This document shows, piece by piece, positions 1-10,579 of a stretch of DNA of 64,000 nt (the first letter of the stretch is position 1; every line of letters begins with the position of its first letter). Under the pieces are notes generated by a model, which was given only the letters and a program-made list of their open reading frames with translations, had not been told where the DNA came from and did not search any database. Made by a program: the position numbers and the translations under genes. This stretch comes from Nissolia schottii (taxonomy: Eukaryota; Streptophyta; Magnoliopsida; Fabales; Fabaceae), in NCBI GenBank assembly GCA_003254905.1, contig QANU01044385.1, forward strand, positions 62,001 to 126,000. The letters run 5' to 3'.

Positions 1-170
1 ACCGACATTCGGGTCCTATTATTAGGAATCTGACTAATATCCGACCTAACTTGACCAAAATCCCTTAAAGAGGGTAGAGGTCTTCATCAAATTTTTTTTT
101 CCATTCTTAGAGCTCAAACCTAAAACCTCTGGTTAAGGGACTAAGGTACCAACCACCTTGGTCAACCTCA
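1..170 (-). repeat. possible tRNA-derived SINE fragment
   Basis: Read on the minus strand, this stretch has a box A-like motif (GGTGGTTGGTACCTTAG) followed about 30 bases later by a box B-like GGTTTGAGCTC. That is the spacing of an RNA polymerase III promoter in tRNA-derived SINEs. It is degenerate, the window edge cuts it, and I see no target-site duplication. It could be chance similarity. Confidence 0.25.
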
Positions 171-661
171 CATTAATAAATTAAAATTTTAATGTGAACA
201 TTCTTATAATTTTTTTTTTTTGTCTAGAACATATGTATCCTCTCATTGGAAATACAATATTAAATTGCATTTTTTGGGATGAGAGGGTATGGTGCCCCTA
301 GAGGCACCGTAGAATCCACCTAAAAATATAGAATAAATTTTAATATATTGTAATTTAAATAAAATTTATATGATATCATCATCTAATCTTTATTGTATTA
401 TTAAAAATATGTAACATTTAAAATACGCTAATCTTAAATAGTTAACAGTGTAAAAAATATTAAAAGCAAACTCATATTTTATATATATATATATATATAT
501 TTGTGACATTATTTTTATAGAATGGTTAGCGCTATTTTTACTTTTAGATTGATAAATTTTTAGTTGTATAAGTGTTAGCTTTTTCATACGAAAAAAAAAA
601 AGGAGTTTTAGCTTTGAAACTTCATGATCCAATATTGAAAAACAATAAATGAAAAAGTTGG
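171..661. other. AT-rich intergenic stretch
   Basis: No coding similarity is visible. The stretch holds several A or T homopolymers and a (TA)n microsatellite at 481-500. The short open frames here are low-complexity. Confidence 0.6.
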
Positions 662-1023
662 TGCTACAATAAATTTGGTCTAAGATCAGACATTTGACTA
701 CAATAAAATTTAACCCAAAGTCACATTTTTTTTTTATTAAACTACACTTAAATAGTGTGTGTTATATTATGAAAAAGAACATTTTTATTGCCAAAGACTC
801 ATAAGACTTTAGGCTATTCGACACATTAGTTTTAAAAGTATAACCGCTTCATAGTTTATTATTAAGTTAAAATTATGCTTGTTGTGGGTTACCAAATTGA
901 AGGTGTCCTAAAGTATTACAAAGTGTTAAACTTGTTAATAAAATTGTTTATTTTATAGTATAAAACATACTTTTTAAGTGTAGTTAATATTTAATATGGT
1001 CTTAGGCTAAATTTGTTGTAGTG
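662..1023. mobile_element. short CACTA-like nonautonomous element
   Basis: The left end (TGCTACAATAAATTTGGTCT) and the reverse complement of the right end (CACTACAACAAATTTAGCCT) are imperfect inverted repeats that continue for a few more bases. The right end reads ...TTGTTGTAGTG, typical of plant CACTA termini. The interior is 362 bases of AT-rich sequence without a transposase. I could not see a matching 3-bp target duplication, so the exact left edge is uncertain. Confidence 0.5.
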
Positions 1024-1779
1024 AGTATTTTTTTCCCCTTTTCATAGAAGAGGAAAGAAAATAGAGCAAAGGAAAATGAAAGAAAAGGAAATGGAGGGAA
1101 GAGAAAAGTTAATTTTTTCTACAATTGTTTGGAAGAAAATAGGGACAAAAAGAAAGTAAAATCATCATTTTGGTCTTGTACCTTTTTTTAATCTATCAAT
1201 TGAATTTTTTAAAACTTTTTTTTTGTATTGATTGGATCATCTATATTTTAAATAGTTATCAATTTGGTCCCCTAATTTTTTTTTGTATCAATTTAGTCCT
1301 CTACATTTAAATTGGTATCAAATTGTCCTTTCATGGCATACATGCACCAACGTGGCAGACCAAATCGATGAAAAGAAAAGTTAGAACTAAATTAATAGAT
1401 CAAATAAAGGTAGAGGGAAAAAAATAATTTAGCCTAAAAAAGAGAAAAATGTTTCTTTCTTATACTTAATTTGAAGAGAAAAGTAAGAAGGGGGAGAAAA
1501 TTGTTTCTTTCTTAAACTTAATCCGTTTATCCTTTACAATTTGTCAAGAAGCACCAGCCTAAAACCTTGACAATTTGAGTATAAGTATTTGAATGATTTT
1601 ATTTCTTAACATGTCCTTTTATGCAAGAGCAATTTAAGTTTGAAGCATGAGTGATAGAAAAATGAGAACGATAACCATCAAAGTTTAGATTTTATACCTT
1701 TGTTAAAAAAAATCCGAAGCAAAGAGGTTAGATCCTTCTTCATTATCTTAAAAAATTTATTTTTCCATGACAATTAGAG
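1024..1779. other. gene-free AT-rich stretch
   Basis: No gene is visible. Between about 1170 and 1420 the repeated phrase 'aatttrgtcc' in different spacings resembles one arm of the widespread foldback MITEs seen elsewhere in this window (compare 58619-58916), but the partner arm is not clear. Confidence 0.45.
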
Positions 1780-2560
1780 GATGACATTTTGAGGCTTATG
1801 TGAATTAAAGGTAGTGACCCTACATTGGAAGATATAATAAATGTATAGTCCACCAAGGCCATAATATCAATGAAATTAGAAAATTTTCCAAGTATTGGCC
1901 AAGAAGCATGACAAATGAAGCACCTGACAACTCGGTGGAGAGGTTGATGACAATCACTTTTGATCTAAAGGACCAAGACATGACACATGGCATGACAATG
2001 TGAAGGTTGATGATGGTTATTCTCCAAATCTAAGGATTGACAAGATGACACGTGACATCAAAGTTTTGAGGGTTTGCAACAATTACTAAGAATTTTGAAG
2101 ACTAGTAAAGCGACAAGTGGCTTGTTGGATTGAAGGAATGCGGATAAGTGGAACACTGCGTTTTGAAGGCTTAGTGTCAGAAGGCATTCTTTTGTCGCTT
2201 GAATTTGAATTCAAAGATCGGTGACGATGGAGGCTCCAGAAGTGGTTATCTAACCATCGTGCTTAGTTTTTCTATAAATAAGAGGCCTTAGGCCTTCATT
2301 TCTTTGAGTTCCTAGGATCACACATTCGCAACACTCTCACACGCTCGCCCCATGCCTCCAATGGCATTACAAAGCAAAAGAAAAGCATACACATCCTGAA
2401 CTTCACCATTTTCTTTTCTCTTTTAAATTAGATGCCTTTTTCTTTTTCTTTTTCTTTTTCTTAAGATTATCTTTCTTTGTAATTCTGTGACTTCAAACTT
2501 ATTTGTAAAATATTATTCTCTGCAATGAAGTTTTTACACACAACTAATTGCACTCATAAC
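1780..2560 (+). repeat. LTR-like fragment with TATA box
   Basis: This block is less AT-rich than its surroundings. It carries a TATA motif (TCTATAAATAAGAGGCC, about 2271-2287) followed by a C/T-rich stretch and, at 2432-2460, a CTTTTT-type pyrimidine repeat. This is the organisation of an LTR promoter region or leader. No element ends, primer site or coding remains were found, so it may be an old LTR fragment or a dead promoter. Confidence 0.25.
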
Positions 2561-2863
2561 TTTGAAATTGAAACTTAATCAAACAAGAAACATAAACACA
2601 ATTCTTAATTGTCAAGTTCTTAACAATTTCTCTTCTACTCCTCACTTTAGAACTAGAACTTGAATTAAAACAATTAAGCATAAGGAAAATGCTATACACA
2701 TTGACAGTACAAATTCTCGAGTAATTTTGTATATTACTCCATAATACAAGTTTCTAAACAATTGATTTTGTGGACATCATTTTGGAACAGAAACTTGAAT
2801 TTAACTTACAAAAATCATAATTTGACAACTCTTGTGCTATCTGTCGAGAACAGAGCAACATTA

Positions 2864-2865
<2 letters not shown>

Positions 2866-2902
<37 letters not shown>
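2866..2902. repeat. (TA)n microsatellite
   Basis: About 18 uninterrupted TA units lie in AT-rich intergenic DNA. No gene is visible between roughly 2560 and 3276. Confidence 0.9.
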
Positions 2903-2904
<2 letters not shown>

Positions 2905-3276
2905 CTCGAGAACTTCAAATACGTTTCTGAGACTCTATAAGAGGAATCTTTTCAGTTCTCTGAAGTGAAATCTTGAAATAAGGTGAACTTGTCGATTATT
3001 TGTTGTCGACAATGAACCAAAAACTAGGAAAAAAACAACTATTGTCATCAAATTTTATCCAATAAAATTTAATATTGAGTAAACCCCAAATTGCCTATTA
3101 AATTTTATATTAGACAAATTGATCCTCTCTAGACTAGAAACTCCCAATGCTGTCTTTTCCAATTCTAATTGTCGGATACGTTAGTCCTCATAATTAAAAA
3201 TTCAAATTGGTCTATGATAATTAAAAAAAAAAATAGATTGCCCCTAATTTTTTTTTCTTTTAAAAAATATCAATTT

Positions 3277-3438
3277 TGTAAAGAGATATAATATAAAAAT
3301 CATTATAATTGTCTTCTCTCGTTAGTTTAAGCTTTCGGGAGAGATGGTTCATGAGATGATATCAAAGCCACTATGACCAAAAATTTAATTAAGATTTCAT
3401 GAAGGAGCATGTAAAGAGATATAATATAAAAATCATTA
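3277..3438. repeat. 29-bp direct repeats flanking an LTR-end/PBS-like segment
   Basis: An identical 29-base sequence beginning TGTAAAGAGATATAATATAA occurs at 3277-3305 and 3410-3438. The intervening segment includes GAGATGGTTCATGAGATGAT followed by ATCAAAGCC. That resembles the end of an LTR followed by a degenerate initiator-Met-tRNA primer binding site (TGGTATCAGAGCC). It is probably a scrambled LTR-retrotransposon remnant or a local duplication. Confidence 0.4.
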
Positions 3439-5080
3439 AATTATTTATAATTATTTAGTGACTAATTTGCCTTTTTTATTTTTTTTATTAGAGATCAATT
3501 GAAATATAGAGGGACTAATATGTCCTGCATTAGAATGTGATGGTGACTTTTTTTAGTTTCATGTTTAGAAGGACTAATTTGACTGTTATAAAATAGATGA
3601 CTAATTTAAAAATTTATTCTTTTATATTACTTTCCAAAACTAAATTAGTTCATTTTTAAGTAAGTCTACCTCAGATTTGCATTGTCTCAACTCAAACCAA
3701 GAAGACTGATAAATTTTAAGAACAAAAAGTGTAAATAGCATCAACATCCCTTAAACTTTCACTCAGTTGCAAGTAAGCAACTCAAACTTCTAAATCTTTT
3801 AATTTAGATCTTAAATTTTATTCACTTGCAATTAGCCACCTCCAACTATTAGCTATTTCAATTAAATCTTCAAATTACAATAATTCTCATAGTTAAACAT
3901 TATGTCAAATTATATTTAGCCTACTATATCATTCTTAGAGAAATGTGTCAAGATCTATGAGTGTTACGCGTCAAAATTTTTACTTATTGTTTCTTAATCT
4001 CCCTTTTTGTTATCTCATTAAATATTATTAAAAAACATATTAATGTATTAAAAAATGAAAATATTAACAATAGATTTAGAATATCTACATTTTCTTTTCT
4101 CATACTTAACTAGCAATATCATAGTAGAAATATATTAATATTTTTAAAAACATTATATGGGAAAAAATTATTAAAAAAAATAGTATACATTTTAATACTT
4201 GATACACATAAATCTCGTTAAATCATTTAGTAATAACATTGTAACTTATGAAATTAACTAATTTTTTTATAACTTTTGATTATTCTTAGCAAGCAAAGTT
4301 TAAGGATGTAATTAAGAGATTTGATGGTTGATGGTGATTATTTACAAATGACCAAAAATTTAAAAATTAAAAGATTTAAAAATTTAAAATACATTCTTAC
4401 AATTAGATGAAAGTTTGAAAGGTATAAATTATATTTCTCCAATAAAAAATTAAAAAGCAATGTCCATTGGGGCTTGCATTATGGCATATTAATTTGGTAC
4501 AAAGTGTAGAAGGAAAACCTGCAAATACTGCCAGCCAATTGGAGGGAAACACGTGTAACATTCCAAATCAAGACACTTTCCTTCTCAATCTCCTCCTGAC
4601 AAAAACAGTTACCAAAACGAGAAGGTTTGACATGTTTTGCACTTGTATAGAAGTAACGCGTCCCTGTTGAATTGTTCTGGTTATTGAAAAATGAGTGAAG
4701 TCATTAGGTATTCTTTCTTTGGTCTTGCGAAGTCACTGAGTATCTCATGAAAGCATTTGCAATCTTGGCAACAAAGAAGAAATTATATCCATAGCCCAAC
4801 CACACACACGGCACAATCCACATGGCCTAATTCTTTTATCTTATTGACATTATAAATGTGGATTCTTTGATGTCCCTCAGGGTGCGTGATTCGCGAAATT
4901 TTCTCACATTCTTAAGAATGTGACCATAAGAATGTAACATTCTCATGTTTAATTTAAGGTTTCAAAAAACATTTTCGGGTGACTTATATTCTTGGGAATG
5001 AAAATTACTTCATTTTCATTCTCTCCCATGGAATTGGAATGTTTTGATACATGAAAAGACCAAATTGCCCCCAAAACCTC
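3439..5080. other. gene-free AT-rich intergenic stretch
   Basis: I see no gene, RNA gene or well-bounded element here. The small open frame near 4467-4670 has no recognisable protein features. Confidence 0.5.
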
Positions 5081-5084
5081 ATAC

Positions 5085-5440
5085 TATAGGTCAACACCAT
5101 TCGTCAGTCGACCATTGCTGACCAACGACGTACCACCATCGACCAGTGACTGACCACCCTCAGTCGGCGACCAACCACCACCGATTAGCAACCGACCACT
5201 AGCGGTTGCGTCGACGGTGTGTTGCAATGGTGGTGGTGATAGAGGCAACGCCAACAATTGTTGTGGCATTGACAATGGTGATGCTAGCTGACAACGACAC
5301 TAATGGTAAGTGGTGGCAGTGATTGTGAAGACAATGGTGGTGGTGGTAGTGATGGTGGGTGGTGGCGACGACAGTGGTGAGTGACTGAGTGGTGGTGGGT
5401 GGTAAATGGTGGGAGGTGGCTGTATTGGTGGTGGTGGGGA
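5085..5440. repeat. GGT/GTG-rich low-complexity tract
   Basis: The sequence changes abruptly from AT-rich DNA to a degenerate array of GGTGGT and GACGGTGG words. Open frames across it translate to low-complexity Val/Trp/Gly or Pro/Thr strings and are not considered genes. The tract leads into the duplicated hAT relic downstream. Confidence 0.6.
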
Positions 5441-6345
5441 ATGGTCGACAATGTGGGTGGTGGTGGTTATGGAGACGGTGGGTGGTAATGCTGGTGGTTG
5501 TGGCGACTATAGGTGGTAGTGTGTGGTGGCAATGAGCGGTCGTAGTGTTAGTTGTGGTAGGTGGGTGGTGGATGACAATGATAATGAAGATTTTAACATA
5601 TTGGACTGGTAGAAAGCAAATTGTTTAAAGTACGTGTAAGATCCTTTCTCTCATAACTTGTGATGTCTTAGGTATTCCAGTTTCTACTATTGCATCTGAG
5701 TTATACTTTAGCACAACTGGACATGTGCTTGATGTTTTTCGCAGTTTTTTTGTCACCAAAAATTGTTGAAGCTCTCATATGTACTCAAAATTGGTTATGC
5801 TCGAGCATACTCAAATTTATGCTCAAGATTTTGATCTATTTGATATCACTAGGTTGATGGTGGTAATGGCAGCGGCGACGATGGTGATAGTAGTAGCATT
5901 GATGTGGTGGTGGGAGACTAGAGTGGTGGTGGTGGTTATGGAGACAGTGGGTGGCAGTGTTGGTGGTTGTGGCGATTATGGGTGGTGGTGTGTGGTGGCA
6001 ATGAGCGGCCACAGTGTTGATTGTGGTAGGTTGGTGGTGGATGACACTGATAATGAAGATTTTAACATATTGGATTGGTGGAAAGCAAATTGTTCAAAGT
6101 ACGTATAAGATCCTTTCCCTCATAACTTGTGTTGTCTTAGATATTCTAGTTTCTACTGTTGCATCTCTGAGTTATAATTTAACACAACTGGACGTGTGTT
6201 AGATGTTTTTTGCAATTTTTTGTCACCAAAAATAGTACTTGAAACTCTCATATGCACTCAAAATTTGTTATGCCCGCCCATACTCAACTTTGTGCTCGAG
6301 ATTTTGATCTATTTGATAGCACTAAGAAGATTGTTGATGGTTAGT
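5440..6345 (+). pseudogene. tandemly duplicated hAT transposase dimerisation-domain relic
   Basis: Two copies of a ~470-bp unit (about 5440-5860 and 5905-6345) each contain broken coding sequence for the C-terminal dimerisation domain of hAT transposases (Ac/Tam3, RICESLEEPER-like). The clearest pieces are the phrases NEDFNILDWWKANCSKY, VSTVAS, TTGRVLDVF, LSPKIV and LICTQN, in family order. They match the family consensus FDVLDWWK...VASESAFSTGGRVLD...ALICTQNWL. Frameshifts and stops split both copies; copy A has a stop in place of the second Trp of the DWW motif. Each copy starts in GGT-rich sequence. The homology is clear by eye, and both copies are dead. Confidence 0.75.
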
Positions 6346-7100
6346 TTATAGTGCCTTGATGATTTCTTGATTAATTTATATAATTTTCACATAAAATAGG
6401 TTAACTTTATATATTTTTTAAGATGTTTCATATATGGCATCTTTGTCTGAAGGACCATGTTCACAAGCACAAGACATGAATGTAGACTAATGATCTTGGC
6501 TGGCTTTAAATTATTTTGGGAAAGAAAAGTTGAAATCACGTTTGCTGCAATTTTTATTTTATTTTTATACTCAATTGCATATCTAACTTGTGCATATTTT
6601 TCTTTGGAATTCAATTGCATTTTCAAATACTTGTTTTTATGGTATTGGATTAAAACAACAGGAAGTCATGTCTAATTAGCGCAGTTCCATTTTTTATTTT
6701 TAATTGCAATTTGTTAGTAAATGTATTGAAGCCTTGAAAGCTTGGCTTAGGACACACTATTTATATGATAAATTTTAATAAATGCAATTTCTTCTGTTGT
6801 TAATTAAATTTTGGATTGATGGAAATGTCAACAATAACTCAAGCCCATGAGCACTCCTAGCTCTATTAACTTAAGGCCACAATTTTCATAAACAACACTT
6901 AAAAAGTGTGCCTTATTAAAAAAAAACACTTTTATTGACAAACACAACACTTTGAAATACTTTAAATTATTCTTAATTTAAAAACCTTACAAAAAGTGAC
7001 ATCTTTGCTTTAAAAATGTAGTCTTTGTTAAAAGCAACACTTAGGATATTTTACAGCACATATCTCAAGAATTGGTATTGGCCAATTTTCTAGCATCAAC
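6346..7100. other. gene-free stretch
   Basis: No coding similarity is visible. The overlapping open frames on both strands at 6387-6675 have no recognisable domain. Sequence near 6890-7060 repeats 'aacacttt'-type words and could be an eroded element. Confidence 0.45.
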
Positions 7101-7120
7101 ATTAGCACATCGCTAGCACC

Positions 7121-7327
7121 ATGCCAATGTTGTTTTCAAAACAAGCTTGGCGAATTATAAAGAACCCAGAATCCATATTAGCTAAAATTTTCAAGGCAAA
7201 GTATTTTCCTCGTTGTCCCATTCTAGATGCTCTGGTGGGACATTGTCCTAGTTATACTTGCCGATCAATTTGGGAGGGTGAATGGCTCCCCAAGCAAAAT
7301 GGGCGCTTCGTTTGGACTCCCAGATGA
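7121..7327 (+). pseudogene. LINE polyprotein fragment (post-RT region)
   Basis: The 68-residue open frame includes KQAWRIIKNPESILAKIFKA, then KYFPRCPILDA and GHCPSYTCRSI. This is the conserved segment downstream of the reverse transcriptase in plant L1-type LINEs (family pattern LLAKQGWRIL..P.SL..R.LKAKYFP...F..A..G..PS..WRSI). It lacks the RT and RNase H parts and is followed by stops. It is a short dead fragment with no visible poly(A) tail. Confidence 0.75.
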
Positions 7328-7330
7328 TGA

Positions 7331-8445
7331 AGAAGCTACCGCCTGATTCTCTTGCTTTATTTGCATCTTTACTATCAAGGGGCATCTCTTGCTGATATAT
7401 GGGGTTTGGACTTTTGACAATTGGAAGTCAACTGCCCCGGCCTGTCTCACTTATTTTGGTTTACAAATTGTCAACTGTCTTGCATTACGAATGTAAAATA
7501 TAACGAATTAAATTGATACAAATAAAAATTAATGAATCAATTTGATAACTCAAATAAACAGATTAAAAATCGTGATTTTTCTTATATATGTATATATTCT
7601 TCAATCGAGAGAGACAGGATAAAAAAGAAGAAGAAATCGAAAGTTTATACGGTCCATATCATTATTTTCGGCCTGTGCTGGTCGGTTTTGCCCTGTGTAT
7701 GATGACAATGATGGAACAAATTAAAGCCACAGTTTGTTTTGGACCTTTTGGTTGGTCAACACATAAACTTTGGTGCCGGGTATGGAACAGTGTTGTGGTC
7801 CCATTACAGAAAATGGGCATGAATGAATGCTATTCCATTACAACAATGACGTTTCCAGAGTGCAAGTTTTAAGCATCTTTGCCCTATTGATATATAATTC
7901 TAACACCAGTGTACATTTAATTTAAAATAAAAGTAAATCTCATTAACTTTAATTTAAGAAAGATATATTTAATTACTCATTCATAAGTTTTATACATTTT
8001 ATTGTGTATATATATTTAAACATAACGGGTTAGACTTTAACTTTATGCCCTTGATAATATAATTCAATATTTTTCTTTTATGTAATTTTGTTCTAATAGA
8101 TTTTTTGTTGAAAAACTTTAATAAGGCATGACTTACATGGGGTCGCTGCTTATGTTTGTCGTAGTGGTGGTTCATGGTTGTACTTATGTAACTTCTTTAG
8201 CTTTTGTCGTTCAAAAAAATCACTGGAAAAAAAAAACAACTCAAGCAATTTTACTAACATTGAAACATTAATAATGAGATAGGCACCAACTACTACAACC
8301 TTTTTCTTTTCTTTTCTTTTAATTTGTCTTTCAAAAATGTCACAATTATTGCATGTGTGTGTGTGACAGAGAGAGGCTAGGTCTTCATTATTCCAAAAAC
8401 CCAGCCTAGTTGATAGCTAGTCAAAGAAAAAGGCAAATATCCTCC
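7331..8445. other. gene-free stretch upstream of the transporter promoter
   Basis: I recognise nothing coding. An open frame at 7588-7872 (94 codons) is composition-driven, with no domain or homologue I can name. A TG-rich microsatellite, (GT)n, lies near 8353-8366. Confidence 0.5.
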
Positions 8446-8446
8446 T

Positions 8447-8455
8447 CTATATAAG
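8447..8455 (+). promoter_or_regulatory. TATA box of the likely NPF transporter promoter
   Basis: CTATATAAG, a strong plant TATA element, is followed 30-40 bases later by CACATCTTACTCACTAAG, a plausible start region. The next feature is a (CTT)n tract that runs into the assembly gap. The next gene downstream on this strand lacks its first exon, so this is the best candidate promoter for it. Confidence 0.5.
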
Positions 8456-8536
8456 GAGGTTCTAAGGTAAAGGATATAGCCACATCTTACTCACTAAGTC
8501 CCATAATTTTAGAATATTTGAAGCAAGTAAAGTTAG

Positions 8537-8537
<1 letters not shown>

Positions 8538-8567
<30 letters not shown>

Positions 8568-8626
8568 CTTCTTCTTCTTCTTCTTCTTCTTCTTCTTCTT
8601 CTTCTTCTTCTTCTTCTTCTTCTTCT
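8538..8626 (+). repeat. (CTT)n microsatellite at gap edge
   Basis: About 30 CTT units run directly into the N gap. CTT/GAA repeats are common in plant 5' leaders. The repeat is a likely reason the assembly broke here. Confidence 0.9.
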
Positions 8627-9410
8627 NNNNNNNNNNNNNNNNNNNNNNNNNNNNNNNNNNNNNNNNNNNNNNNNNNNNNNNNNNNNNNNNNNNNNNNNNN
8701 NNNNNNNNNNNNNNNNNNNNNNNNNNNNNNNNNNNNNNNNNNNNNNNNNNNNNNNNNNNNNNNNNNNNNNNNNNNNNNNNNNNNNNNNNNNNNNNNNNNN
8801 NNNNNNNNNNNNNNNNNNNNNNNNNNNNNNNNNNNNNNNNNNNNNNNNNNNNNNNNNNNNNNNNNNNNNNNNNNNNNNNNNNNNNNNNNNNNNNNNNNNN
8901 NNNNNNNNNNNNNNNNNNNNNNNNNNNNNNNNNNNNNNNNNNNNNNNNNNNNNNNNNNNNNNNNNNNNNNNNNNNNNNNNNNNNNNNNNNNNNNNNNNNN
9001 NNNNNNNNNNNNNNNNNNNNNNNNNNNNNNNNNNNNNNNNNNNNNNNNNNNNNNNNNNNNNNNNNNNNNNNNNNNNNNNNNNNNNNNNNNNNNNNNNNNN
9101 NNNNNNNNNNNNNNNNNNNNNNNNNNNNNNNNNNNNNNNNNNNNNNNNNNNNNNNNNNNNNNNNNNNNNNNNNNNNNNNNNNNNNNNNNNNNNNNNNNNN
9201 NNNNNNNNNNNNNNNNNNNNNNNNNNNNNNNNNNNNNNNNNNNNNNNNNNNNNNNNNNNNNNNNNNNNNNNNNNNNNNNNNNNNNNNNNNNNNNNNNNNN
9301 NNNNNNNNNNNNNNNNNNNNNNNNNNNNNNNNNNNNNNNNNNNNNNNNNNNNNNNNNNNNNNNNNNNNNNNNNNNNNNNNNNNNNNNNNNNNNNNNNNNN
9401 NNNNNNNNNN
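8627..9410. other. assembly gap (784 N)
   Basis: The bases are unresolved. The true length may differ from 784. The gap probably contains exon 1 of the NPF transporter that starts (as exon 2) at 10580. Confidence 0.97.
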
Positions 9411-10161
9411 AAAGAGTTTTGTTTTATACTTATAAAGTATTTTTATTGAAAATCACATTTAATTTTTCTTTGAGAAGTGGAGTATTACAAACTTAAAAAA
9501 ATTATTTTAACTTATTTTTTAAGGTATATTTTAAAATTTATATTTAAACACTTACTTTATTTTTTAAAAAATAATTTTTTATGCCCCATTTAAATTCACC
9601 AATAATATATCATAATTAAGTACAAATAATATTTTTCTTACGGATAAAGACAACTGATCCATCTCGTTTCAAATCTTCATATGATCAGCAGTATAGGGCT
9701 ACATATTCAGGTGTAAAGAGAGCAATTATTAGTGTATAGTACCAATCAAGAAAAGAATGGTAAAGGGAAGTAATTATGGTCAAATATATTCCAATGATGA
9801 ATTGTGTTGGTCAAGAGAATTACAACCACTGAAAGTGGTGGGTTCCCAGTACCTAAAAAAACTGACATATTCTAGTAAGCATTATCATCAGCCAGACAAA
9901 GCCTTGTGGGCACTTACTATTACTAAGGAATAATGTGGCTATAATAAGTGATTTTCCTGGTAAGATGCCTACCCTGTAAATATGCTATGGATTGAGTGAG
10001 GTTAATTTCTACTATCATCAATTAAATAACTTTGTTTGAAAGTGCGTAATACGCTCTAACTTTATATATTGGTGTAACCTTCCTCCCATGTAGGAAAAGA
10101 AAAGAGTGAATCGACTTTAAAGGCTGCAAATGCGATTTCTCTAACTGGGCCCATGTACATG

Positions 10162-10187
10162 CTATATATATATATATATATATATAT
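10162..10187. repeat. (TA)n microsatellite in presumed intron 1
   Basis: About 13 TA units. The surrounding 9411-10579 region has no exon-like sequence and is best read as the 3' part of intron 1 of the transporter gene. Confidence 0.85.
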
Positions 10188-10579
10188 TGCAGGTAAAAAG
10201 TAATCAATTCTTTAAATAAAAATTAAAATTAAAATTAAAAAGTAGACACAAACCACACTCTTTAAATCTTAAAAAGTAATCAATTCTTAATCCATTTATT
10301 AATTAGAAAAATCTTTACAAAGATTTGTTAAAAAAACAATTAGTAGTAGACCCAGAATCATTTAGCCTACGGATGCATATCTAGTGAGAAAATTAAATAT
10401 TCTGCCACTGAATCTAGTGAAATTAAATATTGATTTTTGAGTTTTAGTGGCATATACCTTCCAAAAACATGAAGTGATGTGTGTGTAAAAGTAATAACAC
10501 TCATTTGTTTCAGTGTAATGTGATCGATTGACAATAATAATAATTAATCCGATTTTTGGTCCAATTTTTTAATTTGCAG

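Noticed and set aside
5779-6108. 109-codon Val/Trp/Gly-rich frame
   Set aside because: It runs through GGT-rich low-complexity DNA. Only its last ~15 residues belong to the hAT relic.
8518-9435. 305-codon open frame with poly-Phe start
   Set aside because: It is a (CTT)n microsatellite followed by the N gap; the frame exists only because N codons are not stops.
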